This document shows, one piece after another, positions 44,582 to 54,188 of a stretch of 64,000 nucleotides of DNA. The stretch comes from Caldicellulosiruptor danielii. GTDB lineage: Bacteria; Bacillota; Thermoanaerobacteria; Caldicellulosiruptorales; Caldicellulosiruptoraceae. The stretch's first letter is position 1, and every line of letters starts with the position of its first letter. A model generated the notes under the pieces. The model was not told where the DNA came from, searched no databases, and saw only the letters and a list, made by a program, of their open reading frames with translations. The translations under genes and the position numbers were made by a program. The stretch covers positions 581,001 through 645,000 of the forward strand of contig NZ_CP139957.1 of assembly GCF_034343125.1 (NCBI RefSeq). The letters run 5' to 3'.

Positions 44582-44643
44582 CGGCTCCATGTCCCTAACT
44601 AAAATAATGATAAATTTTTTAATGGGACAGGAGTCTTATTTTT
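44582..44643 (+). terminator. Terminator after aspS
   Basis: GGCTCCATGTCCC pairs with GGGACAGGAGTC (one bulge/mismatch) across a 35-nt A/T-rich loop, then TTATTTTTT. Confidence 0.7.
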
Positions 44644-44724
44644 TGCAAAATTTTTACCTTGTCTTAGAGCAAAATGCTACAAATATCAGTTCAAAAATTC
44701 AAAACATATATGTAATTTTTTTAA

Positions 44725-44753
44725 TTTAAATTTTCCATGGTGTGGATTATATT
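44725..44753 (+). promoter_or_regulatory. Candidate promoter of the SLH glucanase gene
   Basis: TTTAAA (44725-44730), 17-nt spacer, TATATT (44748-44753). The sequence AACGATTAC just past the predicted start point resembles half of a LacI-type operator. Confidence 0.4.
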
Positions 44754-44799
44754 AATTTTCGAACAAAATGATAACGATTACATAGGAGGGATTTGTATT

Positions 44800-47067
44800 A
44801 TGCGAAAGATTATCTTGAAGTCTGCTGCACTCTTGATGATAGTTTTTCTGATTATTTCTATTTTACAAATTTTACCTGTATTTGCTCAGAGTGCACCTTA
44901 TGAAAAGGAAAAGTATCCACACCTTCTTGGCAATCAGGCAGTTAAAAAACCATCGGTTGCCGGCAGGTTACAGATTATTGAAAAGGACGGCAAAAAGTAT
45001 TTGGCTGACCAGAAAGGCGAAATAATTCAGCTTCGTGGTATGAGCACGCATGGGCTTCAGTGGTATGGTGATATTATAAACAAAAATGCATTTGAAGCAC
45101 TTTCAAAAGATTGGGAGTGCAATGTTGTGAGGCTTGCGATGTATGTGGGTGAAGGTGGTTATGCTTCGAATCCAAGTATCATGCAAAAAGTCATAGAAGG
45201 TATTAAGCTTGCAATTGAGAATGACATGTATGTAATTGTTGACTGGCACGTATTAAATCCCGGTGACCCGAATGCTGAAATTTATAAAGGGGCAAAGGAC
45301 TTTTTCAAAGAGATAGCTATGATGTTTCCAAATGACTATCACATAATATATGAACTTTGCAATGAACCGAATCCAAATGAACCTGGAGTAGAAAATAGCT
45401 TGGATGGTTGGAGAAAGGTAAAAGCTTATGCACAGCCCATCATAAAGATGCTTAGAAGTTTGGGGAATCAAAACATTATAATTGTAGGTTCGCCAAATTG
45501 GAGCCAGAGACCTGACTTTGCGATTCAGGACCCTATAAATGATAAAAATGTAATGTATTCAGTTCATTTTTATTCTGGAACTCACAAGGTTGATGGGTAT
45601 GTCTTTGAAAATATGAAAAAAGCATTTGAGAGTGGTGTGCCAATTTTTGTGAGTGAATGGGGAACAAGTTTGGCAAGCGGTGATGGTGGACCATATCTTG
45701 ATGAGGCGGATAAGTGGCTTGAGTATTTAAATGCAAACTATATTAGCTGGGTAAACTGGTCACTGTCAAATAAGAATGAAACATCAGCTGCTTTTGTTCC
45801 GTATGTAAGTGGCATACATGATGCCACATCACTTGACCCTGGCGAAGATAAGGTGTGGGATATAAAAGAGCTGAGTATATCTGGAGAATATGTGAGGGCA
45901 AGGATAAAAGGGATTGCATATAAGCCAATTGAGAGAGATAGCCAAATAAAAGAAGGACAAAGTGCACCTTTGGGCGAAAAGGTTTTACCATCCACGTTTG
46001 AGGATGGCACGCGCCAGGGTTGGGACTGGGATGGTCCGTCTGGTGTGAAAGGACCTATTACCATCGAAAGTGTAAATGGTTCAAAAGTGCTATCTTTTGA
46101 GGTTGAATATCCAGAGAAAAAACCGCAAGATGGCTGGGCAACAGCTGCAAGACTTATACTTAAGGAAATAAGTACAAAGAGAGAAGACAATAAGTACCTT
46201 GCATTTGACTTTTATATAAAACCAGAAAGAGCGTCAAAAGGTATGATTCAGATATTTTTAGCTTTTTCACCACCTTCCTTAGGTTACTGGGCTCAAGTAC
46301 AAGACAGTTTTAATATTGACCTCTCAAAGCTTTCAAGTGCAAAAAAGATAGAAGAGGGGCTTTACAAATTCAGTGTATTTTTTGACTTAGACAAAATCCA
46401 GGATGGCAAAGTGCTAAGACCAGACACGATCTTGAGGGATATTATAATAGTCATAGCAGATGGCAATAGCGATTTTAAAGGAAGAATGTTTATAGACAAT
46501 GTTAGATTCACCAACATTCTTTTTGAAGACATCAGCCTTGAGAGTAGCCTTTATGATGATATCTCCAAGCTTTATTCAAAAGGAATCATAAAAGGAGCTT
46601 CAGCTTTTAAGTACTTGCCTGACAAGAACATCACAAGGGCTGAATTTGCTGCTCTTTGTGTCAGGGCATTGAACCTGAAAATTGAAAAGTATGACGGCAG
46701 GTTTTCTGATGTAAAAAGTGACGCCTGGTATTCGGATGTGGTTTATACGGCGTATAAAAACGGTTTGTTTGGGCAGGAGAAGAATAGATTCTTCCCTGAA
46801 AGGATTATGAAAAAAGATGAAGCAGCAGCTTTGGCCATTGAAGTGTACAAAAGATTGACAGGTAAAATAGAGGTTAGCACAGACGATATTCAAATTGTCG
46901 ATGAAGGGCGTATAAATCCTCAATACAAAGAAAGCGTGAAATTAGCTGTTCAGCTTGGTATTATTGACCTTCAATCAGATGGAACATTTTTGCCAGATAA
47001 GAGCGTTTCAAGAGGGGAAGCGGCAACAATTTTCTATAACCTCTTGAACTTAGCAGGTAAGTTATGA
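44800..47067 (+). CDS. SLH-anchored GH5 beta-glucanase with CBM28-like module
   Basis: A 755-aa cell-surface enzyme attacking cellulose-type beta-1,4-glucans (and perhaps xylan). Signal peptide residues 1-30. GH5 domain about 45-380 with acid/base Glu189 (ELCNEPN), nucleophile Glu286 (FVSEWGTS) and His in [13 protein letters not shown] beta-sandwich resembling CBM28 spans about 390-580 ([20 protein letters not shown]). Three SLH repeats close the protein (FEDIS...; [24 protein letters not shown]). ATG 44800 with AGGAGGG 9 nt upstream gives the mature start; the longer frame from 44737 has no ribosome-binding site. This domain order and length match the Caldicellulosiruptor protein I know as GH5-CBM28-SLH. 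Confidence 0.93.
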   Translation: MRKIILKSAALLMIVFLIISILQILPVFAQSAPYEKEKYPHLLGNQAVKKPSVAGRLQIIEKDGKKYLADQKGEIIQLRGMSTHGLQWYGDIINKNAFEALSKDWECNVVRLAMYVGEGGYASNPSIMQKVIEGIKLAIENDMYVIVDWHVLNPGDPNAEIYKGAKDFFKEIAMMFPNDYHIIYELCNEPNPNEPGVENSLDGWRKVKAYAQPIIKMLRSLGNQNIIIVGSPNWSQRPDFAIQDPINDKNVMYSVHFYSGTHKVDGYVFENMKKAFESGVPIFVSEWGTSLASGDGGPYLDEADKWLEYLNANYISWVNWSLSNKNETSAAFVPYVSGIHDATSLDPGEDKVWDIKELSISGEYVRARIKGIAYKPIERDSQIKEGQSAPLGEKVLPSTFEDGTRQGWDWDGPSGVKGPITIESVNGSKVLSFEVEYPEKKPQDGWATAARLILKEISTKREDNKYLAFDFYIKPERASKGMIQIFLAFSPPSLGYWAQVQDSFNIDLSKLSSAKKIEEGLYKFSVFFDLDKIQDGKVLRPDTILRDIIIVIADGNSDFKGRMFIDNVRFTNILFEDISLESSLYDDISKLYSKGIIKGASAFKYLPDKNITRAEFAALCVRALNLKIEKYDGRFSDVKSDAWYSDVVYTAYKNGLFGQEKNRFFPERIMKKDEAAALAIEVYKRLTGKIEVSTDDIQIVDEGRINPQYKESVKLAVQLGIIDLQSDGTFLPDKSVSRGEAATIFYNLLNLAGKL

Positions 47068-47096
47068 TAGGTGAGATTAAATATAATATTGACAGG

Positions 47097-47127
47097 TAGC
47101 TGCTGGCTAAATGCTGGCAGCTATTTT
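47097..47127 (+). terminator. Terminator after the glucanase gene
   Basis: TAGCTGC (47097-47103) pairs with GCAGCTA (47117-47123), followed by five Ts. Confidence 0.8.
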
Positions 47128-47237
47128 TATATTATTTTGACCCTTTAATATGACAAAATATTGCACATTTTAATATCAACAATTCACAAAAAGACTGCAA
47201 TTTTGTCAATTCATTTTTAGAAAAATAAGCTGTAAAC

Positions 47238-47243
47238 TATAAT
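47238..47243 (+). promoter_or_regulatory. Candidate -10 box of the sugar ABC operon
   Basis: TATAAT about 70 nt upstream of the first permease start. No convincing -35 at the right distance. Confidence 0.35.
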
Positions 47244-47311
47244 CGACAAGTCAAGAAAAAACTAAGTCAAAAGTTTCAATAAAAAACTTGAGAAAGGAGA
47301 CGGCATCAAAA

Positions 47312-48253
47312 ATGGCAAACGGTCAGCGCACATATCGAAGCGGGTTTTTGAAAGAACTTAACAAGAACTTTCCTCTGTTTTTAATGGCACTGCCGGGGGT
47401 TGCTCTTTTGATAGCATTTTCTTACTTACCTCTGTTTGGACTTATCATTGCATTCAAAGATGTGCACTATGATTTGGGTATACTCAAAAGTCCGTGGGTG
47501 GGTCTGAAGAATTTTGAGTTTCTATTCAAAACACCTGATGCGTTTATTATCACAAGAAACACCCTTCTTTACAACTTTGCATTTATAGTGTTTGGAAACC
47601 TAGCGGCAATTGCAACGGCTATCTCTCTGAGTGAAATGAGAGCAAGATTTATGGCAAAGTTTTACCAGTCAGTGATGTTTTTACCATACTTTTTGTCATG
47701 GGTTGTTGTTGCATATATGGCGTTTGCATTTTTAAGTATAGACTTGGGGATTCTCAACACAATGATTCTTCCGAAGCTGGGCTTGCAGCCGATTGCCTGG
47801 TATTTTGAGACAAAGCCATGGCCTGTGATATTGATACTTGCAAATCTGTGGAAATATACAGGTTACAATGCAGTCATATATTTAGCAGCAATTACCGGAA
47901 TTGACCCTGAATATTATGAAGCGGCTTTGATTGATGGTGCGTCAAAATGGCAGCAGATAAGACACATTACAATTCCGCTTTTATCACCGCTTGTTGTTGT
48001 GCTTGTTCTTTTGGGTATTGGCAGAATCTTTTATGCAGACTTTGGACTTTTTTATCAGCTTCCAATGAACAGCGGTGCTCTTTTTGATGTCACAAATGTG
48101 ATTGACACTTATGTTTATAGGACTCTCATGGGCATGAACGATATAGGAATGGCATCTGCCGCAAGCTTTTATCAATCAATAATGGGATTTATTCTGGTGC
48201 TCACATCCAATCTCATCGTTCGCAGACTTGACCCAGAAAAAGCACTGTTTTAG
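47312..48253 (+). CDS. Sugar ABC transporter permease (LplB-type)
   Basis: A 313-aa inner-membrane permease of a CUT1-type transporter. About six helices; the coupling (EAA) loop is YEAALIDGASKWQQIRHITIPLL, which docks the ATPase. ATG 47312 follows AAAGGAGA by about 11 nt; TTG 47288 lies upstream of that site. It leads an operon with a second permease and a DUF3502-type binding protein; no ATPase gene is present, as in other Firmicute systems that share an MsmK/MsiK-type ATPase. Confidence 0.93.
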   Translation: MANGQRTYRSGFLKELNKNFPLFLMALPGVALLIAFSYLPLFGLIIAFKDVHYDLGILKSPWVGLKNFEFLFKTPDAFIITRNTLLYNFAFIVFGNLAAIATAISLSEMRARFMAKFYQSVMFLPYFLSWVVVAYMAFAFLSIDLGILNTMILPKLGLQPIAWYFETKPWPVILILANLWKYTGYNAVIYLAAITGIDPEYYEAALIDGASKWQQIRHITIPLLSPLVVVLVLLGIGRIFYADFGLFYQLPMNSGALFDVTNVIDTYVYRTLMGMNDIGMASAASFYQSIMGFILVLTSNLIVRRLDPEKALF

Positions 48254-48303
48254 GAATAGACTTTTGTTGGCAAACAAACAGCATGGAAAGGTGATGATAA
48301 AAT

Positions 48304-49209
48304 ATGCAGTCAAAGAGCAAATTTTTGCAAATATCTACAGTTTCAGAAGCAATTTTACACATCTTTTTCGGGATTGTAACACTTGCGTGTCTGGTTCCAC
48401 TGTGGGCTGTTATATCAATTTCTCTTAGTGATGACAACAAAATCAGACAAAGTGGATATAGATTGTGGTCAGTTGGTTTTAGTACAAAGTCATATGAGTT
48501 CGTGATATCTCAAGGAAGAGCAATTTGGCATGCATATGGCATTACTATTTTAGTGACTATAGTTGGAACAGTGCTGTGTGTGCTTGTTGTCTCAATGTAT
48601 GCTTATATCCTGTTCAGAAAGGATTTTAAATACAGAAAGTTTTTCACATTCTTTGGTTTTTTTACAATGCTAATCAATGCCGGGCTTGTTCCCTGGTATA
48701 TAGTGTGCGTAAATGTTCTTCGTTTAAAAGACACAATATATGCGCTAATTTTACCTTACGTAATGAACATGTGGTATGTGCTGATTTTCAGGACATATCT
48801 TTCGATGTCTCTACCTGATTCCATCATAGAGTCTGCAAAAATTGACGGTGCAGGGGAGTTTACAACATTTTTCAGAATTGTTGTGCCGCTTGTTAAGCCC
48901 GGCCTTGCAACAATAGCTCTTTTTGCAGCAATCACATACTGGAACGACTGGTGGCTTCCTTTCATGTTAATTGAAAAGCCAGAGCTTTACAACCTTCAGT
49001 ATATGATGTACAGAGTTCAGCAAAAAATCCAGTATTTAGCAGAGATTGCGGGAAAACTTGGGGCATCGGGTATTGTTCCTGCTGACCTGCCAACAGAGTC
49101 TGCGCGAATGGCAATGGCTGTTTTGGGTATGGGTCCTATAGTTTTAGCTTATCCATTCTTCCAGCGCTATTTTGTAAAAGGTCTTACCATCGGTGCTATC
49201 AAAGGTTGA
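48304..49209 (+). CDS. Sugar ABC transporter permease (LplC/YtcP-type)
   Basis: A 301-aa CUT1 permease, partner of the preceding protein. The EAA loop is ESAKIDGAGEFTTFFRIVVPLVKPG, followed by WNDWWLPFMLIEKPELYNLQYMMY typical of the LplC/YtcP branch. About six helices. Start ATG 48304 follows GGTGATGATAAAAT. About 50 nt after the first permease. Confidence 0.93.
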   Translation: MQSKSKFLQISTVSEAILHIFFGIVTLACLVPLWAVISISLSDDNKIRQSGYRLWSVGFSTKSYEFVISQGRAIWHAYGITILVTIVGTVLCVLVVSMYAYILFRKDFKYRKFFTFFGFFTMLINAGLVPWYIVCVNVLRLKDTIYALILPYVMNMWYVLIFRTYLSMSLPDSIIESAKIDGAGEFTTFFRIVVPLVKPGLATIALFAAITYWNDWWLPFMLIEKPELYNLQYMMYRVQQKIQYLAEIAGKLGASGIVPADLPTESARMAMAVLGMGPIVLAYPFFQRYFVKGLTIGAIKG

Positions 49210-49237
49210 TACGTAACGTAATAGTTTTTAAGGGGGG

Positions 49238-49284
49238 TATAAGCTTCAGAGCTGCAAATTTAAAGCAGCGCGCTGAAGCTTATA
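49238..49284 (+). other. Intercistronic stem-loop between permease and binding-protein genes
   Basis: TATAAGCTTCAG (49238-49249) pairs perfectly with CTGAAGCTTATA (49273-49284), with an inner GCTGC/GCAGC (49251-49255 / 49265-49269). There is no T-run, so it is more likely an mRNA processing or 3'-stabilising element setting a different level for the downstream binding-protein message. Confidence 0.65.
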
Positions 49285-49317
49285 TACAAAAAAATAAAAG
49301 TTGGGAGGTTGATTTGT

Positions 49318-50820
49318 GTGAAGCTGAAGAAATTTTTTGTAGTGATGCTTGTTGTGACTTTTGTGCTCACAAGTGTGATTGGCGTTGTGACTGGTTTGGG
49401 TGCATCTTCCTCAAAGCTTCCTTATGTTAAGCTTACTTGGTATGTCATTGGAACTCCACAAAAAGACTGGGATTTAATCAATCAAAAGGTTAATGAGTAC
49501 ATCAAACCAAAGCTTAATGCTGAAATTAAGATGACAATGTTTGACTGGGGCGAGTACAACGATAGGATGCAAACAAAGATTGCAGCAGGTGAACCGTTTG
49601 ACATCTGTTTTACTGCAATCTGGACAAACAACTACAGAACAAATGTAGCAAAAGGAGCGTTCTTACCACTCAATAAACCAGGAAATGACTTACTTTCAAA
49701 GTATGCACCGAAGACAAAGAAGCTTCTTGGTGATGATTTTATCAAAGGTGCTTCAATCAATGGCATTTTGTATGCAATTCCCGCAAACAAAGAGAAGGCT
49801 CATAACTGGGGATTCATTGTAAGAATGGACTTGGTAAAGAAGTATAAATTAGATGACATGTTTAAAAAGGTCAAGAAATTAGAAGATTTAGAGCCATATC
49901 TTAAGATAATCAAGCAAAAAGAACCAGGTGTATATCCACTTGGAGCATATGCTGGTGAGTCGCCAAGATTTCTTTTGGACTGGGACAAGGTAGTAGATGA
50001 TGATGTTCCTGTTTCGCTCTATCCAAATAATAAGAGTACAAAGATTGTCAATGAGCTTGAGCAGCCAAATACAAAGGCACTCTTTAAGACTGTCAGAAAA
50101 TATTACTTGGCAGGTTACATCAGAAAAGATGCAGCAAGTGTAACAGACTGGATGTCTGATTTGAAAGCAGGTAAAGTTTTTGTAATGCCACAATCGCTAA
50201 AGCCTGGTAAAGATGCTGAAATGTCCATCTCAACAGGATATCAGTGGAAACAGATAGATATCACACCACCTGTTATGTCAACAAGAGAATGTATTGGTTC
50301 AATGCAGGCAATAAATGCAAAGTCCAAGAACCCTGAAAGAGCTTTGATGTTCCTTGAACTTTTCAACACAGACAAGTATCTCAACAACCTTGTAAACTTC
50401 GGCATAGAAGGGCAGCACTATGTATTTAAAAATAAAGCAAAAGGTATCATTGCTCCTGGACCAAAAGCAAAAGACTATAGCCCTGGTCTTGGCTGGATGT
50501 TTGGAAATCAGTTTATAAACTATATCTATGAGAATGAAGACCCGAACAAGTGGAAGAACTTTGAAGAGTATAACAAAAAAGCACTTCCGCTTCTGAGCCT
50601 TGGATTTAACTTTGATGACTCAAAAGTAAAAACGCAGGTTGCAGCGTGCAAAAACGTATGGAAACAGTATATTCCTATGCTTGAGACCGGCAGCGTTGAC
50701 CCAGACAAATACATTCCACAGGCAATTGACAAGTTCAAAAAAGCAGGTGTTGACATTATTATAAAAGAAGCACAAAAACAGTATGATGAGTTTCTTAAGA
50801 AGACAGGAAGAAAGAAATAA
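49318..50820 (+). CDS. Extracellular sugar-binding protein (DUF3502 type)
   Basis: A 500-aa solute-binding protein for the two upstream permeases. Signal sequence residues 1-32 (FFVVMLVVTFVLTSVIGVVTGLGASS) has no lipobox Cys, unlike most Gram-positive binding proteins. The mature part has WYVIGTPQKDWDLINQKVNEYIK near the start and the DUF3502-type C-terminal block SLGFNFDDSKVKTQVAACKNVW. GTG 49318 follows GGGAGG by 9 nt. The neighbouring glucanase suggests a beta-glucan or xylan oligosaccharide as cargo; this is not determinable from sequence. Confidence 0.9.
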   Translation: MKLKKFFVVMLVVTFVLTSVIGVVTGLGASSSKLPYVKLTWYVIGTPQKDWDLINQKVNEYIKPKLNAEIKMTMFDWGEYNDRMQTKIAAGEPFDICFTAIWTNNYRTNVAKGAFLPLNKPGNDLLSKYAPKTKKLLGDDFIKGASINGILYAIPANKEKAHNWGFIVRMDLVKKYKLDDMFKKVKKLEDLEPYLKIIKQKEPGVYPLGAYAGESPRFLLDWDKVVDDDVPVSLYPNNKSTKIVNELEQPNTKALFKTVRKYYLAGYIRKDAASVTDWMSDLKAGKVFVMPQSLKPGKDAEMSISTGYQWKQIDITPPVMSTRECIGSMQAINAKSKNPERALMFLELFNTDKYLNNLVNFGIEGQHYVFKNKAKGIIAPGPKAKDYSPGLGWMFGNQFINYIYENEDPNKWKNFEEYNKKALPLLSLGFNFDDSKVKTQVAACKNVWKQYIPMLETGSVDPDKYIPQAIDKFKKAGVDIIIKEAQKQYDEFLKKTGRKK

Positions 50821-50835
50821 AAGAAAAAATACAGG

Positions 50836-50875
50836 CGGGATATTGGTGCTAAAGCAGAGCACTGGTATCCCGTTT
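50836..50875 (+). terminator. Hairpin after the binding-protein gene
   Basis: CGGGATA (50836-50842) pairs with TATCCCG (50866-50872), with inner GTGCT/AGCAC. Only a short TTTGTT follows, so this may be a weak terminator or stabiliser. Confidence 0.6.
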
Positions 50876-50979
50876 GTTGCTAATATTTGAAAATAAATTG
50901 ATTGTGATTTTATTTCAAGATAGGGTAAAATTAAAAAGTAAAAATTTTTATACTTCAAGAATTCAGGGTTGTGATTTTT

Positions 50980-52320
50980 ATGAAAAATGCATTCAATAGA
51001 AGACATATACTATCAATAAATTTTTTTGTACCTCTTGTAACAACTCTTGCACTCATAATCGTACTCATTTTGAATACTCAGAAAACGGTGGAAGAAACCA
51101 TAACTATTGAGAATGAGGAGTTAGAAGTTACAACAAAAATGAGATTTTTAAGCCCATGGGGTGGTAGTGACCCTTATGCTGACACACTCTCGTTTGTACT
51201 TCAAAAGTTTCAAGAAGAAAATGCTGGCATAACCATTGTCAATGAATCTCTTTTTGGTGATGATTTTTTAATAAAACTTCAGACAGACTTTGCATCTGGC
51301 AACCCTCCAGATGTTTTTGGTCTTTTTCCAGGTTCTGTTCGAGATATCCTGATTCAAAGACACCAAATAGCTGATTTAACGGATGTACTCAAAAAAGATG
51401 CAAAGTGGTATCAAAGTTTTTATCCTAACATGTGGAAGTATGTGACTTTTAATGGTAAAATTTATGGTGTTCCACTTGAAACAATAGTTGAGTGTCTTTT
51501 TATTAATAGGGATATATTTGAAAGGTACGGTCTAAAAGTTCCTCAGACATTTGATGAGCTGATAAAAGTTTCAAAAATACTGAAGAGCAAAGGGATTATT
51601 CCAATTGCTTTCAATGCCCAGCCAGAGGGGACATACATATACCAGAACATTATTATTTCTATAGGAACAAAGCATGAAGTAGAAAATCCTCTCAAGAGCG
51701 GTGAATTTTCATCACCTTACATAAAAGCCCTTGACTATTTAAAAGCTCTTTACAAGGCAGGCGCCTTTCCAGAAAATTACTATTCACTTACCAGCAAACA
51801 ACGAAATGATTTGTTTTTGACAAAAAAGGCAGCAATGATTGTTCAGGGTTCATGGTTCATACCAAAGTGTGACCCCAATACAGTTGACATATATTTTTTC
51901 CCTCAGGTAAACAATATCGGAAAAAAACATTTGATTTATGGTCTTGGTGCAGGAACATTTTATATCAGCAGCCAACTCTGGCAGGATGAAAAAAGAAGAA
52001 GCTGGGCGATAAAACTTTTAAAGTTTTTGACTTCTGAGAAGGTTGCAAGGATATTTGTTGAAAGAACGGGATTAATTTCAAATGTAAAAATAGAAAACCC
52101 ACCCAATGTCAAAAATCCTCTGCGTTCAAAAGTGGAAGGGCTTATAAAAGAGGCTGATGTGCTTGTTGCACCGCCTGACCATTTTGTTGACAGAATGGTT
52201 TGGGAAGAGGTTATAACAAAAAATATTCCTTATTATCTACAGGGCACAATTTCTTCAAAGTTATTTTGGGAAAGAGCAATCAAAGCGTGGAAAGAGAATA
52301 TGGAAAAATTGGGTGAATGA
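50980..52320 (+). CDS. Membrane-tethered solute-binding protein, sensor partner of the histidine kinase
   Basis: A 446-aa family 1 binding-protein fold (FLSPWGGSDPYADTLSFVLQKFQEENAGI; ASGNPPDVFGLFPG; NGKIYGVPLETIVECLFINRDIF). The N terminus has one hydrophobic segment (residues about 15-37) without a lipobox, followed by a Glu-rich stretch, so it is probably anchored by an uncleaved helix. ATG 50980 is used; GTG 50971 is possible. It overlaps the kinase gene by 4 nt (ATGA), with no permease alongside. That layout mirrors three-component sugar sensors (binding protein + YesM/YesN), such as XynX-XynC-XynD of Geobacillus. Confidence 0.87.
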   Translation: MKNAFNRRHILSINFFVPLVTTLALIIVLILNTQKTVEETITIENEELEVTTKMRFLSPWGGSDPYADTLSFVLQKFQEENAGITIVNESLFGDDFLIKLQTDFASGNPPDVFGLFPGSVRDILIQRHQIADLTDVLKKDAKWYQSFYPNMWKYVTFNGKIYGVPLETIVECLFINRDIFERYGLKVPQTFDELIKVSKILKSKGIIPIAFNAQPEGTYIYQNIIISIGTKHEVENPLKSGEFSSPYIKALDYLKALYKAGAFPENYYSLTSKQRNDLFLTKKAAMIVQGSWFIPKCDPNTVDIYFFPQVNNIGKKHLIYGLGAGTFYISSQLWQDEKRRSWAIKLLKFLTSEKVARIFVERTGLISNVKIENPPNVKNPLRSKVEGLIKEADVLVAPPDHFVDRMVWEEVITKNIPYYLQGTISSKLFWERAIKAWKENMEKLGE

Positions 52321-54188
52321 GAATGTTTAAAATAAATATGATTTTTAGAAACTTGCTAAAATATTTCCGTTCCATATCCATAGGTAAGAAATTTTTGGCA
52401 GTTTCATATATTCAAATATTTATTCCAATAATCCTAATAGGGGTTTTAAGCTTTAGAATTTCGTCAGATTTGATATTCAGAAAATATGTCGGCTACACCA
52501 CAGATGTTATAAAAACAGCAAGGCTGCGAATTGTTGACAAGATAAATGAGCTAAATAGTATAACTCAAGATATTTTATACCAAACAGAGCTTTATAATAT
52601 TTTGGACAAATCAATGAAAAATGTGGACTACTACGATGATGTTGCCTCACTTACAAACAAGTTTCGAAAGATAATCTTAGGGCATATTGATATACAATCA
52701 ATAGGTGTATTCACAAAAGATAAAAAGCTATGTGTAGTTGATAACACCTCAAAAGAAGTAGGACTTGACGAAATAATTCCCAATCAAATTTCTTTTGAAA
52801 AAGTATATAACATAGCTGCAAAAGGAAATGGAAAGCCTGTGTGGTATGTAGCTTTACAGAAAAATGACAAAGAAAGCAAAGTGGCTGTTTTGATAACAAG
52901 GTGCATAAATAATCCACAGACATTAAAGTTTGAAGGAATTTTAGTTGTCATGATAAACACAGAGCTTTTTGACAAAACATTTTCTGAACTTGTTGCAGAA
53001 AAAAGTCAGGCAATTGCGGTGGTAGGAGATAGCATATTTATTTCAACAAAGGGTGAAATTAATAAAGAAAAAATCCTCAAGTTAATGTATCAAGTAAAAA
53101 ATAAAAATGGCGTTGTTACATATACTTCTAACGAATACATTGTCAATATTCTGCCAATAAAACATGTAGATTGGTACATAGTGACTTCTATCCCGGTTAA
53201 AATATTATTCAGAGATATAGATAAACTCAGGATGTGGCTTATCGCTTTATGTTTTTTATCTTTTGTAATAACATCAGCGATGTCATTGATGCTTTCAATG
53301 GACTTTTTAAAGCCAATTAATGCTATTGTGGAAGCAACAAAAAGAATTAGAAAAGGAGAATACAAGACGATAGAAAATATTGACAGGAAAGATGAACTTG
53401 GTATTCTAATTGATAACTTCAACAGTATGGTGGTAAAAATAAATCATCTGATAAATTCAATTTACAAGGAACAGATAACACGAAAAGAGGCAGAACTAAA
53501 AGTTTTGCAAACTCAGCTAAATCCACATTTTTTGTTTAATATTTTAGAATCGATTAACTGGCTTGCACAGCTAAATGGAGTATCCCAAATAAGCGATGTT
53601 GTTATTGCGCTTTCAAAGCTTTTAGAGGTGAATCTAAAAGAAGAGAAGTTTTTAACCTTAGAGGAAGAGATAAAATATATAACCTCATATGTTTCAATTT
53701 TGAAGATAAACTTCGGTGAAGAGAATTTAAAACTTGAAGTGGATGTGGACAGAAAAGCTTTAAAACTTAGAATTCCTAAACTGCTGGTGCAGCCTCTTGT
53801 GGAAAATTCTATCTTTCACGGCATACGTCCAAGAGGTTTTGGCAAAATATTTGTGGGTGGTTATATCTGGAATGATAAGCTTGCTATAATAGTAAAAGAT
53901 GATGGTGTGGGAATATCACCTGAAAAATTAAAGGGGATACGTAAAGATTTGGAGGATGATAATGAGATATTCCTTGAACAGGAGGGAAGGTCCTATACAA
54001 GAATAGGGCTTGTAAATGTGTTAAAGAGACTAAAGCTCATCTATGGTAAGGATGCAAGCTTTTCAATTGAAAGCCTGCCACAGAGAGGGACTACTATAAA
54101 AATTGAAATTTTGTTGGACGCGCTCAGCAGAGCAGTAGAGGAAAGTATACAGGAACTTTCTGGCGAAGGAGAAGAGGAAGATGTATAA
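52317..54188 (+). CDS. YesM-type sensor histidine kinase
   Basis: A 623-aa membrane kinase. Helix 1 at residues 25-50, an extracellular dCache-like domain (50-295), helix 2 at about 302-325, HAMP (325-380), His_kinase domain with QLNPHFLFNILESI (phospho-acceptor His), and the ATPase with LVQPLVENSIFHGI and DDGVGISPEKL. ATG 52317 overlaps the sensor-protein stop by 4 nt; ATG 52323 is an alternative. It overlaps the regulator gene by 8 nt, so all three genes are translationally coupled. Confidence 0.94.
   Translation: MRMFKINMIFRNLLKYFRSISIGKKFLAVSYIQIFIPIILIGVLSFRISSDLIFRKYVGYTTDVIKTARLRIVDKINELNSITQDILYQTELYNILDKSMKNVDYYDDVASLTNKFRKIILGHIDIQSIGVFTKDKKLCVVDNTSKEVGLDEIIPNQISFEKVYNIAAKGNGKPVWYVALQKNDKESKVAVLITRCINNPQTLKFEGILVVMINTELFDKTFSELVAEKSQAIAVVGDSIFISTKGEINKEKILKLMYQVKNKNGVVTYTSNEYIVNILPIKHVDWYIVTSIPVKILFRDIDKLRMWLIALCFLSFVITSAMSLMLSMDFLKPINAIVEATKRIRKGEYKTIENIDRKDELGILIDNFNSMVVKINHLINSIYKEQITRKEAELKVLQTQLNPHFLFNILESINWLAQLNGVSQISDVVIALSKLLEVNLKEEKFLTLEEEIKYITSYVSILKINFGEENLKLEVDVDRKALKLRIPKLLVQPLVENSIFHGIRPRGFGKIFVGGYIWNDKLAIIVKDDGVGISPEKLKGIRKDLEDDNEIFLEQEGRSYTRIGLVNVLKRLKLIYGKDASFSIESLPQRGTTIKIEILLDALSRAVEESIQELSGEGEEEDV

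Noticed and set aside
44737-44799. Upstream extension of the GH5-SLH protein
   Set aside because: The extra 21 residues lack a ribosome-binding site and would precede a perfect signal peptide starting at ATG 44800, which has AGGAGGG upstream.
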